Origin: an uncultured Serinicoccus sp.
GTDB lineage: Bacteria > Actinomycetota > Actinomycetes > Actinomycetales > Dermatophilaceae
Assembly: GCF_947487915.1 (NCBI RefSeq)
Contig: NZ_CANKYH010000010.1
Location: 1 to 64,000 of the forward strand
Reading direction: 5' to 3'
Length of the DNA: 64,000 nucleotides
A program made the position numbers and the translations under genes. The notes below the pieces were generated by a model, which did no database searches, had not been told where the DNA came from, and worked only from the letters and a program-made list of their open reading frames with translations. Of the stretch, positions 17,051-24,478 are shown piece by piece (position 1 is the first letter of the stretch; the number at the start of each line of letters is the position of its first letter).

Positions 17051-18289
17051 TCAGGTCAGGGTGAGCCCGTCGGCGACGACCCGCCCGCGGTGCAGGACGG
17101 TGCGGTCCTCCGGCCGGTCCATCACCGCCGAGGTCGGGGTCTCCCCGGCCACCAGCACCAGGTCGGCCCGGTCGCCCGGGGCCAGGCCCGGCCGGTCGGC
17201 GGTGCCCGCCAGCCGGGGCAGGTCGCGGTCCATGATGCTGGCGCCCCCGCGGGTGGCCACCGCCAGCGCGTGCTCGACCAGCTCGTCGGCCCGGAAGCCG
17301 TGGGTGAAGGCGAGCTGCCAGGTGCGGTCGAGCATGTCGCCGTTGCCGTAGGGCGACCAGTAGTCACGCTGGCCGTCCTGGCCGAGCCCGACCCGGACGC
17401 CGGCACTGGCGAGCTGGGCGAGCGGCAGCGTCTGCCGCCCGCCCGGCGCGACCGTGGCCGTGGCGATGTCGAGCTCGGCCAGACGCTCGATGAGGCCCTG
17501 CGTCTGCGACTCGGTGCCGTCCCAGAGACCGTAGCCGTGCGAGATGAGCACGTCCCCCTGCATCCCCAGGGCCTGCGTGCGCTCGCAGATCAGGTCGGCG
17601 GAGAACCGGCCCAGGTCGCCGGGCTCGTGCAGGTGGATGTCGACGGGCACGGCATACCGCTGGGCCAGGTCGAAGACGAGGTCGAGGTGCCGGACCGGGT
17701 CGCGGTCCAGGCTGCACGGGTCGATGCCGCCGACGACGTCGGCGCCCGCGCGCAGGGCGTCCTCGAGCACCCGGGCCGACCCCTCCTCACGCAGCAGCCC
17801 GGCCTGCGGGAAGGCGATGACCTGCACCTCGGCACGGTCGCGGTGGGTCTCGCGAGCCGCGAGGACCGCCTCCAGCCGCTCCAGCCCGCAGTCCACGTCG
17901 ACCTGCGCGAACGACCGCACCCGGGTGGCCCCGCGGGCGACCATGAGGCCCAGCGTGTGCGCCGCCCGCTCGGTGACGCCGACCTCGGCGTCCCGCCAGT
18001 GCGCCCGGTCGTTGAGCATCATCGTCCACACCCCGGGGCCACCGGTGTGCGGCCGGAAGGGCAGCCCGAGCCGGGTCGAGTCGAGGTGCACGTGGACGTC
18101 GGAGAAGGCGGGCAGCAGCAGCCGGCCCCGGCCCTCGAGCTCCTCCTCGCCCGGGGTCCCGGGGGACCCGGCACCCGCGTGCTGGCCGACCTCCTCGGTC
18201 CGGCGAGGAGCGACCTCGGCGACCAGCTCGCCCTCCAGTCGGACGTCACTGGCCGGGCCGCCCCAGGGGCGCACGTCGCGGATCCACAT
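17051..18289 (-). CDS. Amidohydrolase, cytosine deaminase-like
   Basis: A 412-residue metal-dependent hydrolase. Metal-ligand motifs of the superfamily are in order: SDVHVHLD, VDIHLHE, LISHGYGL and LGQDGQRDYW. The last resembles cytosine/isoguanine deaminase and the AmiE-like actinobacterial group, so deamination of a purine or pyrimidine-like ring is plausible but not shown. The ATG at 18289 is chosen because TAGTGT lies seven bases upstream; an open frame further 5' runs into a terminator hairpin. Confidence 0.85.
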   Translation of the reverse strand: MWIRDVRPWGGPASDVRLEGELVAEVAPRRTEEVGQHAGAGSPGTPGEEELEGRGRLLLPAFSDVHVHLDSTRLGLPFRPHTGGPGVWTMMLNDRAHWRDAEVGVTERAAHTLGLMVARGATRVRSFAQVDVDCGLERLEAVLAARETHRDRAEVQVIAFPQAGLLREEGSARVLEDALRAGADVVGGIDPCSLDRDPVRHLDLVFDLAQRYAVPVDIHLHEPGDLGRFSADLICERTQALGMQGDVLISHGYGLWDGTESQTQGLIERLAELDIATATVAPGGRQTLPLAQLASAGVRVGLGQDGQRDYWSPYGNGDMLDRTWQLAFTHGFRADELVEHALAVATRGGASIMDRDLPRLAGTADRPGLAPGDRADLVLVAGETPTSAVMDRPEDRTVLHRGRVVADGLTLT

Positions 18290-18301
18290 GGTGGACACAC
18301 T

Positions 18302-18341
18302 ACGAGCGGGGCACGACACCGTGGTGTCGCGCCCCGCTCGT
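18302..18341 (-). terminator. Long hairpin after the SPFH gene, overlapping the amidohydrolase promoter
   Basis: ACGAGCGGGGCACGACACC (18302-18320) and GGTGTCGCGCCCCGCTCGT (18323-18341) form a 19-bp stem with one mismatch and a two-base loop. It lies 22 bases after the SPFH gene stop. On the same strand its far end touches TAGTGT, the -10 of the amidohydrolase gene, so the -35 of that promoter falls inside the hairpin. Confidence 0.75.
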
Positions 18342-18363
18342 GCGGTTCCTCAGGCGGCGGGCG

Positions 18364-19686
18364 TCAGCTCTGGTCGTCCCTCTTCCAGGGCTGGCCCTCG
18401 CCCTCGGGGCGGTCCCACGGCTGGGCGTCACGCTCGTGCGGCGCGTCGGCCGGGGCCTGCTCCGGTGCGGCGTCGGCCTGCTGGCCCAGGTCGGGCGCGA
18501 CCTGCTCGGGCTGCTGCAGCTCCTCGAGCTGGCCCTGCTCCTCGGACCGGTCGGTGTCCCCACCCGGCGCCGCCGCGCGCCGGGCCTTGTCGGCGGCCTC
18601 GGCGATGGCGGCGTCCGCGTCCTGCTTGGAGCGCTTGCGGGTCGAGAGCTCCGCGTCGCGGGTCGCGCCCTCGGCCTCCTCGCGGGCGCGGCGAAGCGCC
18701 TCGCGGGGGTCCTCCAGCATCGGGGCGTCCACCCCGAGGTCGATGTCACCGACCTCGGAGCTGATCCCGCTCGACGGGGCGTCCAGGCCCGCGGTGTCCG
18801 GGCCCTTGCCGCCGCCGAGCGCGTTGCCGATCCCCGAGAGGGCGGCGGTGAGCTCGGTCGGGACGACCCACATCTGGTTGGAGTCGCCCTTGGCGATCTC
18901 GGGCAGCATCTGGAGGTACTGGTAGGCCAGCAGCTTGCTGTCCGGGTTGCCCTTGTGGATGGCGTCGAAGACCTGCAGGATCGCCCGGGCCTCACCCTGG
19001 GACTCCAGGATCGCCGACTGGGCCGCACCCTCGGCCCGCAGGATCTGGGCCTGCTTCTCGCCCTCGGCGGTGAGGATCTGGCTGCCCTTGACGCCCTCGG
19101 CGTTGAGGATCGCCGCGCGCCGGTCACGCTCGGCGCGCATCTGCTTCTCCATCGAGTCCTGCACGCTGGCGGGCGGGTCGATCGCCTTGAGCTCGACCCG
19201 GTTGACCCGGATGCCCCAGCGTCCGGTGGCCTCGTCGAGCACCCCGCGCAGCTGGCCGTTGATCATGTCGCGGCTGGTCAGCGTCTGCTCCAGGTCGAGG
19301 GAGCCGATGACGTTGCGCAGCGTGGTCACGGTGAGCTGCTCGATGCCCTGGATGTAGTTGGCGATCTCGTAGGTCGCGGCCTTGGGGTCGGTCGGCTGGA
19401 AGTAGATGACCGTGTCGATCGAGACGACGAGGTTGTCGCTGGTGATGACCGGCTGCGGCGGGAAGCTCACGACCTGCTCGCGCAGGTCGACGACCGAGCG
19501 GGGCCGGTCGACGAAGGGCACGAGGAAGTGCAGGCCGGCGTCGAGGGTCCGGTCGTACTTGCCGAGCCGCTCCACGATGACGCTCGTCGCCTGCGGCACG
19601 ATCCTGATCGCCCTGGCCACGGCCACGACGACGAACAGCGCGAGCAGGAGGACGACGGCCCAGACGATGACGTTGATGGGGTCCAT
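18364..19686 (-). CDS. SPFH/band 7 (stomatin-like) membrane protein
   Basis: A 440-residue protein. An N-terminal membrane helix (about residues 7-25) is followed by the SPFH domain (IVPQATSVIVERLGKYDRTLDAG, then VSIDTVIYFQPTDPKAATYEIANY) and a charged coiled coil (QMRAERDRRAAILNAEGVKG). A long Gln/Glu/Ala-rich tail with a basic stretch completes it; the tail is longer than in QmcA and probably disordered. Such proteins oligomerise in membrane microdomains and pair with NfeD proteases or NfeD-like partners, as here with the upstream gene. A hairpin follows the stop. Confidence 0.9.
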   Translation of the reverse strand: MDPINVIVWAVVLLLALFVVVAVARAIRIVPQATSVIVERLGKYDRTLDAGLHFLVPFVDRPRSVVDLREQVVSFPPQPVITSDNLVVSIDTVIYFQPTDPKAATYEIANYIQGIEQLTVTTLRNVIGSLDLEQTLTSRDMINGQLRGVLDEATGRWGIRVNRVELKAIDPPASVQDSMEKQMRAERDRRAAILNAEGVKGSQILTAEGEKQAQILRAEGAAQSAILESQGEARAILQVFDAIHKGNPDSKLLAYQYLQMLPEIAKGDSNQMWVVPTELTAALSGIGNALGGGKGPDTAGLDAPSSGISSEVGDIDLGVDAPMLEDPREALRRAREEAEGATRDAELSTRKRSKQDADAAIAEAADKARRAAAPGGDTDRSEEQGQLEELQQPEQVAPDLGQQADAAPEQAPADAPHERDAQPWDRPEGEGQPWKRDDQS

Positions 19687-19737
19687 CAGGGTTCTCCTTG
19701 GTTGGGTGCTGCTGAGGTATGGGGTGCCGCGCGGCGG

Positions 19738-20235
19738 TCAGTCGCGGGGCGGCTCGAGGTCGAAGGGCTTGTCTTCCGGGGCCGCGGCGGTGACCACCGC
19801 GGTCGCCCCGTCGATGCGGACCACCGTGACGAGGTCACCCTCGGCGAAGGTCTGCCCCTCCAGCTCGGCGCGGGCCGTCCAGTTCTCGCCGCGCAGCTTG
19901 ACCAGGCCGTCCCGGTCAGAGACCGGCTCGAGCACGGTGGCGGTCTGCCCGATGTTGCCCTCCATGAGGATCTTGCCGCCCTTGCCCTCCAGGCGCAGGT
20001 GGCGCAGGGCGACCGGGCGCAGGGCGAAGACGAAGAGGCCGGAGGCCACGGCGAAGATCAGCACCTGCCAGATGAGGCCGATGCCGAAGGTCCCGGCGAC
20101 GACGGCCGCCGCGAGGGCGCCGAGCGCCAGCATGAGGAAGAGCAGGTCGAGGGTGGTCATCTCGACGATGCCGAACGCCAGGGCGGCGCCGATCCACCAG
20201 AGCCACTGCGGAGAGTCGCGTAGCCAGTCGGGCAT
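19738..20235 (-). CDS. NfeD family membrane protein
   Basis: A 165-residue short NfeD protein: three or four N-terminal membrane helices (WWIGAALAFGIVEMTTLDLLFLML and following) then an OB-fold domain (ILMEGNIGQTATVLEPV, LVKLRGENWTARAE). The serine protease domain of long NfeD proteins is absent. AAAGGAG precedes the ATG. It lies 51 bases before the SPFH gene on the same strand; NfeD and SPFH partners act together in membrane organisation. Confidence 0.9.
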   Translation of the reverse strand: MPDWLRDSPQWLWWIGAALAFGIVEMTTLDLLFLMLALGALAAAVVAGTFGIGLIWQVLIFAVASGLFVFALRPVALRHLRLEGKGGKILMEGNIGQTATVLEPVSDRDGLVKLRGENWTARAELEGQTFAEGDLVTVVRIDGATAVVTAAAPEDKPFDLEPPRD

Positions 20236-20344
20236 GTCGGGCTCCTTTCCCCTGTGACCGTTGATCCTATGACGTGGACGTCAACGACGCACGGCCGGTT
20301 CCCTCGACCTGCGACCGGTCACCTCTCCCGCCCCCTCTGTCACC

Positions 20345-20439
20345 CCGGACGCGCGGTCGTGCCGCCCCGGACGCCCGGACGCGCGGTCGTGCCGCACCGG
20401 ACGCGCGGTCGTGCCGCACCGGACGCTCGATCGTGCCGC
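20345..20439. repeat. Four-copy 22-bp direct repeat downstream of metX
   Basis: Copies begin at 20345, 20375, 20397 and 20419 and share CCGGACGCGCGGTCGTGCC (the last copy has two changes). Copies 2-4 are spaced by 22 bases; 1-2 by 30, with a partial unit between. It lies between NfeD and the 3' end of metX. The core CACCGGACGCGCGG recurs at other gene ends in the window. Confidence 0.85.
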
Positions 20440-20458
20440 GCCCGGTGCGCCCCGCCCC

Positions 20459-21631
20459 TCACCAGAGGCCGGTACCGACCAGTCGCGGCAGCTCCGACCG
20501 CGTGGCGGTCGCGGTCGGAGCCGCCGGCTCCCCACCTCTGAGCGCCCGTCCGATGATCCCGAAGACCTGCTCGGTCTCCACCAGGAAGGCGTCGTGGCCG
20601 TAGGGGCTGTCGATGACGGCCAGCTCCCGGCAGGTCGGCGCGGACGCGACGACCTGCCCGTCGGCCGGGGTGAAGAGTCGGTCGCTGCTCACCACTCCGA
20701 CGGTGAGCTCCGCGGTGATCCGCTGCAGGGCGGCTGCGACGCCGCCGCGCCCACGCCCGATGTCGTGGCTGTTCATCGCCTCGGTGAGGACGAGGTAGGC
20801 GTTGGCGTCGAACCGGCGCACGAGCTTCTTGCCGTGGTGCTCGAGATAGGACTGCACGGCATACCGGCCGCCGCGCAGCGCGTCCTCACCGTCCTGCGCC
20901 CCGCAGCCGAAGCGCAGCGCCAGCTCCGCCGCCGAGCGGTATGTCGTGTGCGCGATCTGGCGGGCGATCTCCAGCCCGGCGCGGGGCCCGGGTCCGGGGT
21001 AGTAGTCGCCGCCGTGGAAGGCCGGGTCGAGGCGGATGGCGTGCAGCTGCGGCACCGACCAGGCGATCTGGTCGGCGCTCGCCACGGCGCTGGCGGCGAG
21101 GACGACGCACCGTCGCACCCGGTCCGGGAAGGTGGTCGCCCACTCCAGCGAGCGCATGCCTCCCACGGAGCCGCCGACGACCAGCGCGAAGCTCTCGATG
21201 CCCAGCCGGTCGGCCAGCAGGGCCTCCGCGTGCACCTGGTCGCGCACGGTGACCCGGGGGAAGGAGCTGCCGTAGGGCCGGCCGTCCGGCGCGGCCGAGG
21301 ACGGCCCGGTGCTGCCGCCGCAGCCGCCCAGGACGGAGGGCGCGACGACGAACCACTCGTCGGTGTCGATGGGGCAGCCCGGACCGATGAGGCCCGGCCA
21401 CCAGCCCGGCGTGGGCTGCCCCGGCCCCTGCTCGCCCACGACGTGGCTGTCGCCGGTGAGTGCGTGCAGCACGAGGACGGCGTTGCCGCCGTCGGCGTCG
21501 AGGCGGCCCCAGGTCTGGTAGGTGACCCGGACGTCCTCGAGGATCTCCCCGGACTCCAGTGCCAGGGGGCCGACCGGCTGGGTCCGCCGCCGCGTGCGGG
21601 GCGGTGGCTCCTCCAGGGGCACGGTGGCCAC
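20459..21631 (-). CDS. metX: Homoserine O-acetyltransferase
   Basis: A 390-residue alpha/beta hydrolase-fold acyltransferase that acetylates homoserine for direct sulfhydrylation. LVLHALTGDSHVVG, the nucleophile elbow VVGGSVGGMRSLEWA (Ser) and the catalytic Asp and His in SSDRLFTPADG and YGHDAFL are present. The GTG at 21631 is two bases beyond the metY stop, so the genes form an operon metY-metX. Acyl-CoA preference (acetyl or succinyl) is by context: MetY partners normally use O-acetylhomoserine. Confidence 0.95.
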   Translation of the reverse strand: MATVPLEEPPPRTRRRTQPVGPLALESGEILEDVRVTYQTWGRLDADGGNAVLVLHALTGDSHVVGEQGPGQPTPGWWPGLIGPGCPIDTDEWFVVAPSVLGGCGGSTGPSSAAPDGRPYGSSFPRVTVRDQVHAEALLADRLGIESFALVVGGSVGGMRSLEWATTFPDRVRRCVVLAASAVASADQIAWSVPQLHAIRLDPAFHGGDYYPGPGPRAGLEIARQIAHTTYRSAAELALRFGCGAQDGEDALRGGRYAVQSYLEHHGKKLVRRFDANAYLVLTEAMNSHDIGRGRGGVAAALQRITAELTVGVVSSDRLFTPADGQVVASAPTCRELAVIDSPYGHDAFLVETEQVFGIIGRALRGGEPAAPTATATRSELPRLVGTGLW

Positions 21632-21632
21632 G

Positions 21633-22967
21633 TCAGGCTGCCTCGGTGCCGCGGGCCACGGCCGCCGCGGCGGCGAAACCCCGGTCGAGGTCGGCGAGGA
21701 TGTCCTCGATGCCCTCGATCCCCACCGAGAGCCGCACCAGCCCGGGGGTGACCCCCGCGGCCCGCTGCGCCTCCGGGGTAAGCTGGGAGTGGGTGGTGCT
21801 GGCGGGGTGGATGACCAGCGAGCGGACGTCGCCGATATTGGCGACGTGGCTGTGCAGCTCCAGCCCCGAGACGAAGGCGCGTCCGGCGGCGGCGCCACCC
21901 TCGATCTCGAAGGCGAGGACGGCCCCCGCGCCACCGGGCAGGTAGGTCTGCGCCCGCTCGTAGGAGGGGTGGCCGGGCAGCCCGGCGTAGGCCACGGAGG
22001 TCACCTGGTCGTGAGCCTCCAGCCACTGCGCCACCCGCTGCGCGTTGGCCACGTGCCGGTCCATGCGCAACGACAGGGTCTCCACGCCCTGGGCGATGAG
22101 GAAGGCGTTGAACGGCGAGACCGCCGGCCCGAGGTCGCGCAGCAGCTGGACCCGCGCCTTGATGATGTAGGAGACGTTGGCGCCGAGCAGGCCGCCCTCG
22201 CCCAGCGCCTCGGCATACACCAGACCCTGGTAGGACGGGTCGGGCTCGGTGAAGCCGGGGAACCGTCCACCGCGGCCGTAGTCGAAGCGGCCGGCGTCGA
22301 CGATGGCGCCGGCGATCGAGGTGCCGTGACCGCCGAGGTACTTCGTCGCCGAGTGCACCACGACGTCGGCGCCGTGCTCGATGGGGCGGCAGAGGTAGGG
22401 CGTGGCGACCGTGTTGTCCACGATGAGGGGCACGCCCACCTCGTGCGCGACGTCGGCCACCGCGCGCAGGTCCAGCACGTCGCTGCTGGGGTTGGCGATG
22501 GTCTCGCCGAAGAACGCCTTGGTCTCCGGGCGGGCGGCGGCGCGCCACGCCTCGGGGTCGGTCGGGTCCTCGACGAAGGTCACCTCGATCCCCAGGCGGG
22601 GCAGGGTGTGCGCGAAGAGGTTCTGGGTGCCGCCGTAGAGGCTGGGGGAGGACACGACGTGGTCGCCCGCACCGGCGACGTTGAGCAGCGCCAGGGTGAC
22701 CGCCGAGGATCCGGAGGCGACGAGCAGCGCACCGACGCCGCCCTCCAGGTCGGCGATCCGGTTCTCGACCGTCTCGGTGGTGGGGTTGGTGATGCGGGTG
22801 TAGATCGGCCCGAGCTCGGCGAGCGCGAACCGGTCGGCAGCCTGGTCGGCGTCGTCGAAGACGTAGGAGGTGGTCTGGTAGATCGGCAGGGCGCGCGCCC
22901 CGGTCTGGGAGTCGGGGGTCTGGCCGGCGTGGATCTGCCGGGTGGCGAAGTCGCGGTAGGTGCTCAT
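21633..22967 (-). CDS. metY: O-acetylhomoserine aminocarboxypropyltransferase
   Basis: A 444-residue PLP enzyme of the Cys/Met metabolism family. It makes homocysteine from O-acetylhomoserine and sulfide. The PLP Lys is in VVVHSATKYLGGHG; TRQIHAGQTPDSQTGARALP is the conserved N-terminus and RLSVGIEGIEDILADL the C-terminus. Upstream is a 155-base leader with a leaderless uORF ending in Cys and alternative hairpins, so the operon is probably controlled by sulfur amino acid supply. Confidence 0.95.
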   Translation of the reverse strand: MSTYRDFATRQIHAGQTPDSQTGARALPIYQTTSYVFDDADQAADRFALAELGPIYTRITNPTTETVENRIADLEGGVGALLVASGSSAVTLALLNVAGAGDHVVSSPSLYGGTQNLFAHTLPRLGIEVTFVEDPTDPEAWRAAARPETKAFFGETIANPSSDVLDLRAVADVAHEVGVPLIVDNTVATPYLCRPIEHGADVVVHSATKYLGGHGTSIAGAIVDAGRFDYGRGGRFPGFTEPDPSYQGLVYAEALGEGGLLGANVSYIIKARVQLLRDLGPAVSPFNAFLIAQGVETLSLRMDRHVANAQRVAQWLEAHDQVTSVAYAGLPGHPSYERAQTYLPGGAGAVLAFEIEGGAAAGRAFVSGLELHSHVANIGDVRSLVIHPASTTHSQLTPEAQRAAGVTPGLVRLSVGIEGIEDILADLDRGFAAAAAVARGTEAA

Positions 22968-23158
22968 CGAAGGTCTCGTCTCTCGCTGGGGGGTGGCAGG
23001 GTGCTGGTCACTCTGCTGAGCCCGCCTCAGCAGCGGGAGGGACGGGGCCGGGGTCGTCCGCGGCGCGTCGGCTGCGAGGGGTGGGCTCAGCAGCGGCGCA
23101 TTCGGCGGGAGCGGCTCGTCATGCGTCCTGTTCTACAGGCGGCCAGTCTCGAAGTCAA
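22968..23158 (-). promoter_or_regulatory. metYX promoter and structured leader, candidate cysteine attenuator
   Basis: On the minus strand TTGACT (23158-23153) and TAGAAC (23135-23130) are 17 bases apart. The transcript would start at the uORF ATG (23122). The end of the uORF, CTGCTGAGCCC (23093-23083), is an exact complement of GGGCTCAGCAG (23023-23013). The latter can instead pair with CTGCTGAG (23033-23026) in a local 8-bp hairpin with a five-base loop. These pairings exclude each other, and the first covers the Cys and stop codons. No T tract follows, so the output could be Rho-dependent or translational. No SAM riboswitch consensus found. Confidence 0.6.
23087..23122 (-). CDS. Putative leader peptide MTSRSRRMRRC of metYX
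   Basis: Eleven codons from ATG 23122 to TGA at 23087, ending TGC-TGA. The -10 TAGAAC lies seven bases upstream, so the uORF would be translated as a leaderless start. The single Cys codon directly before the stop resembles cysteine-sensing leaderless uORFs described in mycobacteria, though those carry several Cys codons. The last codons lie within the alternative stem described for the leader. Confidence 0.5.
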   Translation of the reverse strand: MTSRSRRMRRC

Positions 23159-23187
23159 TGCGAGGTCACGGGCTGCTAGCGGCCTGT

Positions 23188-23206
23188 TTCTGCAGGATCT
23201 GCAGAA
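23188..23206. promoter_or_regulatory. Palindrome upstream of the metYX promoter
   Basis: TTCTGCAggatcTGCAGAA is a perfect 7-bp dyad with a five-base centre, about 30 bases upstream of the -35. A plausible activator or repressor site; the protein is unknown. Confidence 0.45.
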
Positions 23207-23291
23207 GACCAGGCTCATGAAGCAGGTCGTGCGGTATGCCGCCTGCTCAGGTGCAGAGCACGGTCACCTCATCGCTCACCACGGAACCCGG

Positions 23292-23369
23292 GGTGGTGCA
23301 GAAATGGTGGTGCACACTGGTCGCCAGGGCGACCGGTCCGCAGCACCGTTCCTGCACCACCATGCTCAG
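23292..23369. repeat. Palindromic element, copy A
   Basis: About 78 bases. The outer arms GGTGGTGCAGAAATGGTGGTGC and its imperfect partner ending CCTGCACCACC enclose an inner dyad GGTCGCC-AG-GGCGACC. It overlaps the stop codon of the AbiEi-like gene and closely matches copy B at 24403. The right arm GCAGCACCGTTCCTGCACC and the flank CATGCTCAG are identical in both. Confidence 0.8.
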
Positions 23370-24343
23370 CCCCGCCGCTCGAGCACCCGTACGTCCGGCA
23401 TCGGCGACGCAGGGCCCAGCGCGATGAGCTCGTCCACCCTGGCGAGGAAGCTCTGGGGGCGGGCGTGCAAGGTCCACGGGGTCACGCCGAGCACCCGCGC
23501 GCCGACGGCCACCAGGACCGAGTCCTTCTCGACGGTCGCGGCCCACCGGTCGCCGCCCCGGTCGTCGATCCCCTGGTGGTACTGCCGCGAGTGCACCTGA
23601 AGGGCCGCTCCCACGGTGGGCATCCAGCCGTCCGGGCAGGCGAGGAAGCGGCCGGTCCGCGCGTGCACGAGCCGGCAGTTGGTCAGCAGCACAGGAAGGT
23701 CCGGCCGCTGGTCCCACAAGCGGCGCAGCACCGCCTCCGGACGGGACCACGCGCCACCGGTGAAGGCCTCGAGCCCGGCGCGCACCCGCTGCACCTGCAC
23801 CCCCGGGCGTTGCCACAGCTCGCCGTCCAACCCCGGCGGGGTGGCGAGCCCGCGCTGCAGGATCGCGATGGCCAACGCCTCCTGCTCGGGCGGCGGCACC
23901 CGCTCCAGGCACACCCCGTCCACCAGCGCCCGCGCGGCCGGTGCCACAGCCAGCGGCCCCTCATGCCTCGCGGGGTCGGGGAGCCGGGTGGTCCGGACGA
24001 CCCTCGCCCCGTCGTGCTGGCGGGCCCGGGCCGTGGCCGGCACGAGGAACGTCGCGACCTGCGGCGGCGGCGTCCGGACCCCGTGCTCGCCGAGGGCGAC
24101 CAGCCCGGTGAGCACCGCGTCCTCGCCGGCCCACAGCGCCGTGGCCGTGAGGAGCGCGTCGGGACTCAGCGGCCCACGGTGGGGTGACACGACGCGCGGG
24201 TAGGGCATGCGCCACACCGTCGAGCGTCGGTGCCGGATCTGCGCCGGCGTCCACCCCGCGCCCCGCAGCTGTGCGACGGTCGCGAGCCCGCGCTGGCCGG
24301 CGATGTCGGGGAAGGGTGGGTGCTGCGGTGCCATGCGACCCAT
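23366..24343 (-). CDS. AbiEi-like antitoxin-domain protein with DUF559-like C-terminus, orphan
   Basis: A 325-residue protein. The N-terminal winged helix (DIAGQRGLATVAQLRGAGWT, then IRHRRSTVWRMPYPRVV) follows the AbiEi antitoxin head pattern. The C-terminal part (VHSRQYHQG, DRWAATVEKDSVLVAVGARV, VTPWTLHARPQSFLARV) looks like the Vsr/DUF559 nuclease-like fold with an eroded active site. No AbiEii toxin is adjacent. ATG 24343 (MGRMAP) or 24334 is the likely start; the longer open frame runs into palindromic copy B. Palindromic elements flank it on both sides, as if moved as a cassette. Confidence 0.7.
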   Translation of the reverse strand: MGRMAPQHPPFPDIAGQRGLATVAQLRGAGWTPAQIRHRRSTVWRMPYPRVVSPHRGPLSPDALLTATALWAGEDAVLTGLVALGEHGVRTPPPQVATFLVPATARARQHDGARVVRTTRLPDPARHEGPLAVAPAARALVDGVCLERVPPPEQEALAIAILQRGLATPPGLDGELWQRPGVQVQRVRAGLEAFTGGAWSRPEAVLRRLWDQRPDLPVLLTNCRLVHARTGRFLACPDGWMPTVGAALQVHSRQYHQGIDDRGGDRWAATVEKDSVLVAVGARVLGVTPWTLHARPQSFLARVDELIALGPASPMPDVRVLERRG

Positions 24344-24402
24344 GCTGCCCGGGCGGGCCAGGCCCGCGCAGACAGCAGCCCCTGGCCTGTGGACAAGCGT
24401 AG

Positions 24403-24478
24403 TGGTGCAGGAACGGTGCTGCAGGGTGGTCGCCAGGACCACCGGTGCGCAGCACCGTTCCTGCACCAGCATGCTCAG
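24403..24478. repeat. Palindromic element, copy B
   Basis: GGTGCAGGAACGGTGCTGC (24404-24422) is an exact 19-bp inverted match of 24449-24467. Inside is GGTGGTC-gccag-GACCACC. The right end, with CATGCTCAG, includes the stop codon of the beta-propeller gene (24475-24477), just as copy A includes the stop of the AbiEi-like gene. It could fold into a long RNA hairpin and act as a terminator. Confidence 0.85.

Noticed and set aside
20345..20439. CRISPR-like array
   Set aside because: Units are directly adjacent with no unique spacers, and no cas gene is present.
22968..23158. SAM-I, SAM-II, SAM-IV or SAH riboswitch upstream of metY
   Set aside because: None of the conserved core segments that I know (such as the CGGCAACCCTCC-type stretch of SAM-IV) is present; the uORF-based model fits better.
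24344..24472. N-terminal extension of the AbiEi-like gene starting MLVQERCC
   Set aside because: This part is translated from palindromic copy B, a repeat, not from protein-coding sequence.
23292..24478. Insertion sequence with terminal inverted repeats
   Set aside because: The enclosed gene shows no transposase motif, each element is internally palindromic, and no target-site duplication is evident.
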